In this document: one piece after another, positions 1 to 11,122 of the stretch
How the letters are laid out: every line of letters starts with the position of its first letter
How positions within the stretch are numbered: the stretch's first letter is position 1
Source: Embiotoca jacksoni
Taxonomy: Eukaryota; Chordata; Actinopteri; Embiotocidae
Assembly (NCBI GenBank): GCA_022577435.1
Contig: JAKOON010000002.1
Location: 6,509,001-6,573,000, forward strand
Direction: 5' to 3'
DNA: 64,000 nt
The notes under the pieces: model-generated
Database searches by the model: none
Told to the model about the DNA's origin: nothing
Seen by the model: the letters and a program-made list of their open reading frames with translations, nothing else
Position numbers and translations under genes: made by a program

Positions 1-2506
1 CGGGATTTGAAGTCCACCCCACCTTCACTTGCTGGTACTCCAGTACTCCTACTAGTATTGTAAGTAATATAAATCCACACCACCATGCATTCTCCAAAAT
101 TACTAAAATGTAGTGGTCCCACCAACGAGCACTTTCACTTTCACTCAACTTAAAAGATAGTGTTTTAAAGCCATGTTCATTGTGATATCAGTTGGTTTGT
201 TTAAGTGAAGGGCAGACCCTGATGAAGAAAAGCAGTCCACACTCCCTGAACTGTTGGGACTCTGTTTTCGGTCCCAAAAATATTTTATATATAACTATTT
301 ATTGAATGAAAGTGTAAAAACAACTGCATGATGGCTTTGACTTACATCAGCAGATGCTCAGCAGTGTCTCAGCTTTTAATCTGTTCTTTTATTTCATATT
401 GAGTATGTTGAAGCACAAAACCTGATGAACGAAACATTTTTAACAAATACTTACCATCTGTCCTGCACATACTGAATGTGATTTCATACTGTATACTTGT
501 TTTTCTGTGGGCATTGCGTGTTTGACTATATAAAGCAGTTTTATTCACTGACATTTACCCTACAAGTAACAAATATAATAGTGTAGGTTTTGAAGAAGTG
601 TAGTATTTTGGGCAGATAGATGTACCTTAAATTAACTTTATGCAAAATCCACCCATAGCATTTGTCCAAATGGTTCCAGTTTATTGGCGTCCACTTTCAT
701 TACAGAAAAACACAGCTCCTTCTGAATCCTGCTCGCACAGTATGACTCCACAGAGAGAAACACCACACAGCAGGTAGGTAAGAAAATATCTAAATGATGT
801 CTACAGTGAAGGACATGTTGGTTAAACTGAAATCCTGTCAAGTTTGCAGCAGTTGTATTGAACACTTGATGCATTTATCTTGGATTTACAAGTGAATTGT
901 ATATTAACCAGGACTGAATCAAATATTGAGTCCAAATTTATATTTTCTGAAAAAGGAGTTGAACAAATGATGTATGTTGTTCTGGCCTTCACTGATGAAA
1001 TTCACAAAGTCATCCCAAAACTGTCGTACCGAAAAAAATTACTTCCGCTTCCTGACCTCAAACTCTAAATAAATAGTCTGTCGTGATCAATAACCTAAAA
1101 TCAAATATGAAATTGCAGAAGTGAATCTGTTTTAGACTGAATCACTGGGCATAAACACAAAGGTCGGACAGACCAATAAGTAACAATTATCACTGATCAA
1201 TTTAATCATTGTGGGAATATTGTCAATCATTATGCAGTTTTCTTAATACTTGAGGATGCAGCTAAAAATTACCAATCGGTTCTTTTCACATTAACAGACA
1301 ATTAATGCAACAAGACAACCCGTCCTGATCTTTTCTTTGTTTTTATTCCAACATGTGATAAGTAATAATATCAGAAAAGATCATGTTCTGGCCGACTTAT
1401 CTTGATATTTCTTCTTTTCCATACTGTTCAACCCTACAGACACTAAAACATAATTATCTTTAACACTTCTCTTTACTTTTGTCACCATTTCCCATTCCAG
1501 AATATATTGTATTTTTGAGTTTTAGCATTTCAGATGTTTCTTTGCTCATTCAAACACAAACCAGACGGTTCCTTTGAAAGCAAACTTTGAATTGATTCTT
1601 CAAACTTCCAGGATTTATTTAGCAAAACTCAAATCTTGCATTTTACACACTGAGGAACTAAATGAGCCTCATTGCATTTCAAGCATCTGTCCAAATTAAA
1701 GCATGAAAACAGTTCCTTAAAATGAGAGAAATGCTTGTAAATGGAACAAGAAAACCAGAGCTTGTCTCTTGACTGTAAAATATTTGTCCAGATAATACTG
1801 TCCCACAAATCCGGTTTAAGTAGACTCTACCATGTGTTGCTGAAATGAGTAATGAGCCTTGCAACAGCTGTAAAACGAACCAAAAAGTACACTGAACCCG
1901 ATCTGATATTTTCTCTAATTGTATACATACACATCAAAACCATCTATCCAACTATGTGTCAATAAAAAAAAACAACTGAAAGCCAAAAAATAAAACTAAT
2001 GAAAAGTACATCCTCTTCACAGTGTAGTCACAACCTCAAAGAATAAGAGGGCAAACGGCCCACCTTTGCTCACCGAGTTGAAAAATATACCACACAGGAA
2101 GACGCTTTGATTAACACGTCCTGACAACCAATATTTATGTCTCCGCATTGCTTCGACATAAAATGCTTCACTGACATTTCCAGCACTTAAAACAAAATAA
2201 AAACAATCAGGAAACGAACTTGTCCCGAGCTGGTGAAGTGGAATCCTTGACGATCGAACGAGTACAGGAAACAAATCCAGGCTGACAGAGTCTCTGTTTC
2301 TCCTCTGCAGAGCATTTTGACAAACCTTCCTCCTTCTCGTCCTGCAGGTCTGAGTTAGCAGGTGGGCTGCCCACTCCTCTGGGAGAGGTCTGACCACGCG
2401 TGTCCTCTGGCTGGAGACACAGCTTGGAGGATTTCTGTGAATCAAACATGGGGCTGAGTTTGTCTGGGGAGGGGACGTGGGTTTAGTTTGTCGGGGCAAA
2501 GATCTC
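1..2506. other. Downstream flank and probable 3' UTR of rprd1b
   Basis: No gene was recognised here. The part next to position 2506 must include the 3' UTR of rprd1b, which is transcribed leftward. A minus-strand AATAAA (plus-strand TTTATT at 1614-1619) is one candidate polyadenylation signal about 0.9 kb past the stop, but other A/T-rich hexamers exist and the true end cannot be fixed. Open frames at 638-874 (minus), 880-1068 (plus) and 2017-2499 (minus) are short, lack recognisable motifs and have no supporting splice context. Confidence 0.4.
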
Positions 2507-5500
2507 TCAGTCGGTGGAGAAGAGGTCTCCAGCTGAGGGGAGCGGGGCCAGACCCCCAGTCACGTTGGGCAGGAGCGAAAGGTCGGGGAGACTCTGGATG
2601 TGGGACTTGAGCTCCTTCCTCACCTGGGTCACCCTCGCCAGTTTCTGCTTGTACTCCTGCAGAAGACGAGATGAAACAACTCAAGTCTGAGCTGAATATT
2701 ACACTCACTGACAAACTGTTGTAAAGAAATTTCTGAAATCTGGAAATATAAGTAATTAGATTCCTAGATTCCTATTGTCTCACAAACAAATAGGCCTTAT
2801 GGTATTTTTTACATTGAATTCAAATGTGTTATTAGATTTTGTTTTTAGATTCTGTTGTTAAACTTTAAATATTACCAAACTTACTTCTAAAATGTATGAG
2901 TATACGAGGGTGGATCAATAGGTTCTGACACTGCTGCTCTTAAGTGCACGCAATGAGCAGCACCGTGACATGCATGGAGCAGGAGGAAGGTATAACCCTA
3001 ATGAGTAAATGTTACAAATTTCATTGCCGGATCAAAATCAGTTCCTGAGTTACGCATATTGTTGATGTGTGCTTGCTGCTCAAGGTTCAGGTGCATAAAA
3101 CATCACAGATGCATCAAGACCACTGCTCACAAAAGCATGTACCTCAGGTACGGATGATGATCAGGCAACAAAATTTGTAACACTTATCAGGGGTATACCT
3201 TCCTGGAATCACTGCACCGTGAACATGCAACGGCAGCAGTCTCAGAACTTATCGATCCACCCTTGTATGATTTTTGTGGCCTCAGGAACATCCCTCTTTA
3301 GTGTCTGCCAACATAGAGGGTCTGTTATCTCTGAAAGTGGATGCACTCAAAGTGTCCCAGAAAAACTGTGCTGACTATGGTAAGTAGGTCAAAGATGAAC
3401 GGAAGTCTGTCTAGTAAACTGTGTTGGACCTTAACAACATGATTCCTTGTGTTTCTTGCCCTTTCTGACCTCTGAGCAAAGATGTCAACGTGTTACAAGA
3501 CATCAGAATTCTCAACTGGTTGAGCCTCAGGACCCACATTTCTCCTCAGACATTTTCAATCTCTCGAATTTCACAAAAACATTGTGTAATGCACACTACC
3601 TTAATACACTGTTAAACATATGGAATTTTTTTTATTTTTTTTTCTAAAAAGGGAACAACACAGCAAATAGAGGTAAAATCCCAAATAAATAGACAAGCAG
3701 ACTTAACTAATGTTTACAATGCTCCAATTAAAACTAACTACTGATGTGACGACATTAGTTTTGGTCTTAACTGTCATGACGATGCTGGCAGCATATGGCC
3801 ACTGCACAAGCGCTGCATCATGGTAAACGCATTTCCTTCAAAATAAAAGTGCAGCTGAAGTTCTGCACACTTCAAAATATAAGTTTGACTTTTTCCCCCT
3901 CAACTTGGTAATTATGGCCAAAAATACCAAACATACAAAACAGACCTAAACTGTTACAAATAAAGTGACTTAACACTCATCATCAATAGTTCAAGTAGAG
4001 TTCACGGAGATCTTTGTTGTATGCTGCTGTCTACTGTGTTTGTGTATGTGCTGCTTACCTCTAGTTTCTTTTCTCTCTCCATGAGTGCCTCCTTCTGGCT
4101 GCTGATGTATTCAGAGAGCATACGAGCCAGCTGCCGGCGGTCCTCCAGCTCCGCAGCCAGTCGCCCGTTGTACTCGGCCAGCAGCAAACAGGCTTCATCC
4201 ACCGTTTTGGACAGCTTGTCTGCTGCCTCCTTGTCTAGATTGGAGACAGAGGGGCTTGTTAAGGTCACAGAATATCGTTTAGTGTATTACTGTACATGGA
4301 GTATTATATATTGTATATTTATTTCTTGACCATCAGAATATTTTGTCCTGTATTGTTCAGCATGAATTGTTCACAATTTGTAGGATCCTTACAATGATCT
4401 GAACAACATGCACATTTTCACATCATGTACAATATATAACAGTATGATTTAGGGTAACATCTGATTTCAACAGTTGTTTACATTTTATTTTTTATCACCG
4501 TGAACTTGGTTTATTTTTTTCACAGCTCATTTCACTCTAAGAGGAATTTTTAGATATAACAATTTATCAAATTTAGGAGCACCTTGCTTTTACGAGAAAT
4601 AAAATTAGGCCGTGACAAATCCAGGCTGATATCTATATTACATATAACAAGAACAATTAAATTGGACCAAGCTGAGCTGCCAGGTCAGACCTGTGATCTT
4701 CTCCAGCAGGGAAACATCCTGGACTTCCTGCGGCAGTGAGGCGATCTTCTGACGAACAGCTGCGTCGCCTGATGCAGCGTTCTCCAAGTCCTGCAGGGCT
4801 TTCACGAGCTCCTCCGTCTGGAAGTGTGCGGGAGTGTGTTTCACAGGGATAAGAGGGAAAACGTTGATATGAGTCGAGGCGAGATGGACACAATGATCAG
4901 AGACAGAATGAACAGAATAAAATGGAAGACAGAGAAAAGTGAGGGGAAGAGGAAGAAAGATGGCAGCGCAAAGAGAAATGAGTAAAACCCGAAATTTTAA
5001 CATGAACTTCATGTGACTGTTGGCATCCTCACCAGTTGAGTTGCGGAGGAGTCTGTGGTGTGAGGAGAGGCGTGGCTTCTGTAGTCGTCGTCATCATCAT
5101 CTTCATCTTCCTGGATCTTCTGGTAGGTTCGTTTCACAGCCTTCTTTTCTTCTGCAGAGTAGAGTTTAAAGACCACAGAAGAGAAAAACAAGTTCAATTT
5201 CACTAAATGACGTAGTTCATCTTGCATATTACACTAGATTAAATTATTTCTAATTGAACTTCATTTACATTTAGGTCATTTTGAAAAAATAATTCTAAAA
5301 ATGTGCCACTTTGTCAATAAAATGATAATTTAACAGCCATCTTTCAGCCTTGTTTAAATTACGTCATCAACATTTCAATTCCGCTTCCAGGAAAAGTGAC
5401 ACATTTCATATTATACTTAAATATGCAAACTCACACCACTACAGGTTTTACATGGGGTTGACAGATCAATACCTACAATATAGACATTCTGACAGACTGA

Positions 5501-7913
5501 TATTTGCATCAATAGGATCAATACCAAAAAGGAATGGATTCATTTCCAGTTGGATCACGTTTTGGAGACATGAACCCTGAGGTCTGAGCTGCATCACCTC
5601 AACAGTGCAGGGGTCAGCATTTGTTATATTCCTTAAAAAGCTGACTCATCACATGCATGTGATAAAGTAATAAACGGAGTAAAATAGTACAAAGAAATGC
5701 CTCACGTTTGGCTAATTCTTCAGCAATAATTAACATATATTTCAGCTGTGTACAGCAGCCAAAAAATGACCAGTGTTGTACATTTACGTTAACGTGTGGC
5801 TACAAGGTTGCGTATCAGCCGTCTCACCTGAAGGCCTGGGACTGTTCGAGTCTTCGATGGCCAGTTTGAGCTGCTGGATGAAGTCGCTTCTGTAGAGGTT
5901 TCTCTCCTTCCAGATGTTCAGCAGCCGCTCCATGTGCTTTTTACAGTTCTCGTCTCCGTCACTGCAGGACCGTGTGGATCATTAAGGAACACATTGCAAA
6001 CATTTTCGGGGGCTGAAAGTGATTTCACACGAGTTGGGTTGTGCTAATGTACAAATTATAATAGGTCACAATCAAAGGGATTAATGGCTTTAAAATATCC
6101 CCCCAATTAGTAGATTTCTTTCTAGAAAACAGGAAGCAAAAAAATACAACAAAAAAAAGGCCAGCTGTAGAAGACACTTTCTGTTGGACTATATTTACAC
6201 TTGTATTCATAAGTTTGGGCACCCCCAAGAAAACTGCATATTTGTTCATATTTGATGTAAGAATACAACAAAAAGAAAGCAAAATACTGACCCAACCTTA
6301 ATAGTTTAATATCTATAACTGAATACTTCACTAAAAGCTTCTGGCTGTAAGCGTGGCACCGATATACACTCACACACTCATTGCGCAGCTGTCGGAAAGG
6401 AAAGAGTGGTGGCGTTAAAATCTACCTGGCAACATGGGAGCAGGCATCGACGAGCACCGACTCAAAGTCTTTGGTGAACTCAGGTCCTTTCTTCTTGCTG
6501 TTCTGGATGACATCGTTAGCCAGATACAGGAACGTCAGCTTCCTGGTGGTTTTAGCTGGAAGACACACAGAAAATATATCTCACATTTCACTGTGACCAC
6601 TGCGTTATCAATCTGTCAACACATGCAAACTATTTACCTATAAAGTTTGATTCATGCTCTTATTCTGCCTGATTTTCTTCATCATGTCCGTCTACTTTGA
6701 TCTTCCATATTTCTCTGTTTTGTTTTTGTAGTAACAGTGGCGTGACAGGTGTGTTGAGAGCAAGTCATGCCCCTTTTAAAAAAAAAACCATCATGTTTCC
6801 TGAATGTACTGAACGCTGATGAATTCAAGACCTCTGACTTGTATTCAAAATTGGTGATCTCGGATTTGTTTTGTCACTCAAGTACAACGAAGGAAAAATT
6901 GGCAATTCAGTTTGACCATTGTGGTGATTTGTTCTACGTTCTGCCGTCTGTGGTCTCCAAATCATCGTCAGTGGATTTCACTCAGTCACAACAACATGGT
7001 GAACCTAAAAATAAGCTGAAGCTCGTTGATTGAGGGACCGACACCAAACACTTGACACTTCTCTTCATTGTTAGAATATTGTTCTAAAATTAAGTCTTGC
7101 GGTCCAAGCAGTGCGCTGTTTCACATAAAAAAACAAACAAACAAGAACATAAAATTCAACCCAACAACCAAAACAAAAATGATAACGTATATTTCATCCT
7201 ACATTACAAATACCAAGAAGTGGCCTTTTGTAACATCCAGTGTTTCATCTACACAGGAACTCTTGAGGGCTATTTTTTTTTTTTTTTTCAAGAGTTCAGT
7301 CGAGTCTGTGGGACTCTGAATCTTAGGTTTGATGGCACAAGCAAACATGAGAGGGGTCAGACGTAATGGAGAGAACATCCTTCTAGTGTATGCAGCTTGA
7401 AAACAGAGATAACTGTACAGCATAACACTTTGGATTATAGACAGGAAAAGACTTTGACAGGATGTTTGTTTGCTCCTCAGTGTCCTAAGAAAACATGTAA
7501 TCTCTACACATTGTGGACTTTTTATTTGTGATGGGCTTGTTCTTGGCAGAAAAATGTAACCTGTGGACGGTGTGAGGTAAACATTGGAGGCTCAGCAAGA
7601 AAAGATGAGCTCTTCTTCACAATCAGGTATTCAGCTCATCACCAGCGGCTGACACGATCAACTTCAGCTTTGCCAGGAACCAGGAACTCAAGTTTCACAG
7701 CAGGAAACCTACAACTCACAAACAAAATGCCGCGCATGTCCGCGGCAGCAGTGACCTCTCACCTTTCTTCAGCTCTCTGTGCCAGACTCTGACGATGAGG
7801 CCGGAGTGTTTGCGGTGGTGGATGATCCACAGAGACAGAGTCTGGACGCTCTGCTGCGAGCTGCTCAGCTCCGACAGCTTCTTCTCCAGGGCCGACTCGG
7901 AGAAGGACGACAT
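2507..7913 (-). CDS. rprd1b: Regulation of nuclear pre-mRNA domain-containing protein 1B (CREPT), complete, 7 exons
   Basis: Seven coding exons on the minus strand: 7913-7763, 6555-6426, 5961-5828, 5151-5033, 4817-4691, 4234-4059, 2656-2507. They join in frame to 987 nt (328 aa); human RPRD1B, from memory, is 326 aa. The N-terminus starts MSSFSESALEKKLSELSSSQ and begins the CTD-interacting domain (about residues 1-135), with the diagnostic KLTFLYLANDVIQNSK in exon 2. An acidic linker follows (EDEDDDDDDY, exon 4). Exons 5-7 encode the C-terminal coiled coil (ALQDLENAASGDAAVRQKIA, VDEACLLLAEYNGRLAAELE). The protein ends LFSTD. Known family role: a nuclear homo- or heterodimer that binds the phosphorylated RNA polymerase II CTD, recruits the RPAP2 phosphatase and promotes cyclin D1 transcription. 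The 1B rather than 1A assignment rests on the MSSFSES start, the EEKKAVKRT segment and the FSTD end. No frame break was seen. Confidence 0.95.
2905..3265. mobile_element. Palindromic mariner-like MITE in the last rprd1b intron
   Basis: The left end (2905 onward, CGAGGGTGGATCAATAGG) and the reverse complement of the right end (3265 backward, CAAGGGTGGATCGATAAG) match over about 35 bases. The match continues imperfectly through most of each half; for example GGAAGGTATA and TGTTACAAATTT appear in both arms. The whole 361 bp unit can therefore fold back on itself. TA dinucleotides flank both ends, as expected of Tc1/mariner target duplication. No transposase reading frame is present, so it is non-autonomous. 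It sits between coding exons 6 and 7 of rprd1b. Confidence 0.8.
6130..6300. repeat. Possible transposon remnant in an rprd1b intron
   Basis: The phrase around 6205-6225 (ATAAGTTTGGGCACCCC) resembles terminal sequence common in fish Tc1-like non-autonomous elements. A related phrase occurs near 51600 in this window (AAAAGTTTGGGTACCC). No paired inverted end was found, so this is at most a fragment. Confidence 0.25.
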
Positions 7914-8500
7914 GCCGGCGGGTGATGGTGCGTTTCCCCTGCGACCGGATCGACTCTGATCCGCTCTAAAGCGACTGAGCTCCGAGCTATTTTAAACAAA
8001 CTCGCGCTGTCATCAAAACTGAAGTTGGGAGTCGCTAACTTGCAGACATCAACCAGGCTCCCGCCGCCCGCTCCTCCACACACCGTGATCCCAGAGTTAT
8101 GGCACCTCCGCGCTCAACAAACGACCAAGATATGCTGGAGAAGGCTGCAGAGAGAGGGCTCCTTGAGCAGCAGCTGTTTCTTCACTGTGTGTGGTGTTTG
8201 TTTACAGCAGCAGCTAACGGCAGCTAGCCGAGCTGAGCAGCCGTCTGCAGAGCAGTGCAGCCCCGAGCTACTCTGCGCTTTAACCCGAGTTTAAATGCAA
8301 TGAGCCGATGTAATATTCCGGTTTCACACGTCTCAGCGCGCCTATGAGCGAAACAAAACCGAGAAGGACTAACGGAGAAACTCACACTTCGGCTTTGGTC
8401 GCCTAACTCATCAAAAAGATTTCTTCGAAAAAAAATGGCAGCTTGCACTTTCACCTCGACATGTGCGTCGCACAGTAGTGACGCAAGCAGAGCGGGGCCT
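7914..8500 (-). promoter_or_regulatory. CpG-rich promoter and 5' UTR region of rprd1b
   Basis: Immediately upstream of the rprd1b start codon the sequence becomes noticeably richer in G+C and CpG than the surrounding A/T-rich DNA. No TATA box is evident. This is what is expected of a housekeeping CpG-island promoter. The exact transcription start cannot be read from sequence. Open frames in this stretch (8025-8294 plus, 8224-8454 minus) look like by-products of the base composition. Confidence 0.55.
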
Positions 8501-8556
8501 CATCCTCTTTATCCCGAGGTGAACATTAGAAACCCACCACGGTGTGCCGGCATAGA

Positions 8557-8627
8557 CTGTATATATAATATATATAATATATATATATATTATATGTAAT
8601 ATATATATTATATATATATAATATATA
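8557..8627. repeat. AT-rich microsatellite
   Basis: Alternating TATATA/ATATAT with occasional single-base interruptions, directly visible in the sequence. It could form cruciform-like palindromes. Confidence 0.9.
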
Positions 8628-8839
8628 GCTACATGTCGGCTACAAAACCTCCCCTGTAATATGAATGCTGAGTGCAGTGTTATAATCTAAGTGCATCTAC
8701 TCAAGTACTGCTCCTAAGTATAAATTCAAGGTAATTTTTCCATTTTTAAAAACGTAACCATACAATAAAAACATAAGAAAAAAAAACGTGCGTGATTGTA
8801 AGACAAAGATTAAAACAAACAAAAAAAAAAACCACAATT

Positions 8840-9210
8840 GAAAGCCAAACAATAAATAATACAATATAGACTTAATTAAAAGCTAAGCTAAAAAGGTACA
8901 TCTTAAGTTTCATTTTAAAAATGTCCACAGAAGTGGGGTCCCTCAGATCCTCATAGAGGATAGATAGACTATTCCACAGAGGATAAAAACACACTCCCAA
9001 ATACGTTTTCGTAGAGATTCTTGAAATAAGCAGGAGGCCTGAATGGCAGATCTGAGGGATCTGTCAGGCACATATCTTAAAAGCAAGTCGGAGAGATAGG
9101 CTGGTGTCAGGCTGTGCAATAATTTAAACATTTTATAACTAATGGTAACCATTGCAATGACTTTTAAAATAAGGGAAGTATGTTCTCTCTGTTTGGTCTC
9201 GAGCTGCTGC
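8840..9210 (-). repeat. Probable degraded copy of a dispersed fish repeat (LINE/SINE tail type)
   Basis: The plus strand contains, in order, a GTCCACAGAAGTGGGGTCC-like stretch, a phrase about an 'attccacag' block, a TTAAAAGCAAGTCGGAGAGA block and CTCGAGCTGCTGCGCTCT. This order resembles a repeat I remember as very common in percomorph genomes. The minus-strand frame (9152-8943) contains LTPAYLSDLL and DRSLRSA, reminiscent of the C-terminal end of LINE-type reverse transcriptases. It is diverged and has no intact coding capacity. The family name is not assigned. Confidence 0.4.
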
Positions 9211-11122
9211 GCTCTAAGAGGCCGGCAGCTTCTACTCCACTTTTACTCCCCTAAATTTCTCTGGCAAATAGTTTTCTTTTTGTGATGATTTATGGCTGAA
9301 GCTTCATCAACAGATGAACAGATGAACAGATGTTAAGCAACCAGGAAACACAAAATTGACTGAATCTAGTTCTGGAGAAAAAAATAGCCATTAAACTCTT
9401 TGTATATTGTACATAAATGAAATGGGTTTTTTTCTGTTGTTTTTGTATGATTTAAGTTTGGCATTAAATAGTTCACTACTGCATAGTTTTTATTATTATC
9501 ATGTATTACCCTGTTACACATAAGAAAGCTCTTAATCTGACAGTAGGCAGACAGTAGGGGGTCAGTCTTTTATAAACCTATTACCTATTACCCAGTTTTT
9601 ATTCTTTTGAAAAGCTTGATGCAAATATTTTCACTCAAATCTTTCATTTACATGACCATTTGCCTCCATAATACTGTGGTTGACAAAATGCACAATTTGC
9701 TGTCAAAACAATGGGTTTGGGATCTGGACACAGGTGAGCATCAGGCAAATCTCATGTCAGTACAGCAGGTGTATTTAACAAAATGAAGCTCAAATATCAA
9801 CCAAAATGCAAATGCAGTCCCACCTGTACAAACCTTTTTCATGATAGACTTTAACTTGTTTAAGCAGGAAAATAAAGGTGAAACTAATGACACTAACTAA
9901 TGAAGGTTTTGTTGAGCCTGGACTGACACCTGATGATGCCGCCTCGCTGCAGGGTCCTTTAAATGAGATAGTCAAAAAGATAGTCATAAAGCCGACATTA
10001 TTGTATGATTATTCAAGTATACTTCAGCAAAAATGTAGTATTTGTACAATTTTACTTTTGTAAATTATGTAAAGCAAAACCAAAGTTTTCACTCAAACAG
10101 TTTTGTTTATGAAACCTTTTTTCTTGTGTATTTGACTGCAGTGCAGTAATAGTAGCAGATTTTAAGGGAGATACTCTCTGAATAGATCATTAAAGTCACC
10201 ACAAGTTAAGAACTGGAAACTTGTATTTCAAAATGTCAGTTTAGCCAACTGCTGTTTCTTAAAAAACAAATGTTTGACAAAAATTTCTAAAATTCAACTA
10301 CACAAAAAGTGAGATCTGACAGCCGTAAGAAAACGTTTTCTATTCAATTATTAATGATCTGCTCTTTTTTGCCCATAAACTTCAAATTCTTTCTGTTTGT
10401 TCACATGGGCTACCTGACTTTGTTAATTCATCGTCTTCAGGTGGAAAATGTCCTTTTAAAAAGGTATTTAATTATGTATGTAAATTACAACATCATTCAC
10501 AAGAGAGAATATTTGCCCTGTTGAAGGTCTAAAGACAAAATCTTATGATTGATTTTTGACTTGTGTTGGATCTATGTGTGCAGAGATGTTCTTCCTCCAG
10601 ATTTGTTATTGGTTCATAACCTTTGTGCACCTTGGTAGTGTGTCATGAGAGTGACGGTCTCTTCAAAAGTAAAAACCAGAGATACCTGTCAAAAAGGACA
10701 GCACTGAAATCATCGGTGGTGAATTCTCAAGTTTGTACCGAGACACACAAAAAACAACCAAGATTGCTGTTTTGAAAATCCTTAAAAACGGATTTCAATT
10801 AGAAAAGAATTAGAAACAAACTCACACATAGACCTGCCCTGAGCCACAGTCTGTTAGTGCGTCAAACATTAATGTAAAGTCCACCAGTCTGTCTTTCCAT
10901 GGCCTATTACATTTATGCAACTCATTTTAATGGGAGGGAAACTCTACAGTCACACAAACAAATTCCATATGTAAAGAAGCTTCACTCAACCAATATTCCC
11001 CACAAAGATGCAAAATCCTTCCCTCTGTCAGTCCATACTTTCAAAAACAGTCCGTGATCTGCTTTCACAAGCCACACTGAGCTTCCCCAGCAGGTGTGTT
11101 TGACCTGGAGGTGAAGATTGAG

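Larger units (their letters stand above)
8500..11122. other. Intergenic region between rprd1b and the T1R gene
   Basis: About 2.6 kb without a recognisable gene. It contains an AT microsatellite near 8557-8627 and a probable old dispersed-repeat fragment at about 8840-9210. The remainder is A/T-rich unique-looking sequence. The last few hundred bases before 11123 should contain the T1R promoter, but no clear TATA box or other known element could be picked out. Confidence 0.5.

Noticed and set aside
2017..2499. A 160-codon minus-strand frame after the rprd1b stop
   Set aside because: It lies in the 3' UTR region in an unrelated frame, has low-complexity composition and matches no family I know.
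8025..8294. Possible divergent gene at the rprd1b CpG promoter
   Set aside because: The 89-codon frame has no splice donor with a recognisable continuation and no domain. GC-rich promoters often contain such frames.
11096..11122. Upstream in-frame extension of the T1R start
   Set aside because: The codon at 11096 is GTG, not ATG. The signal peptide begins properly at ATG 11123.
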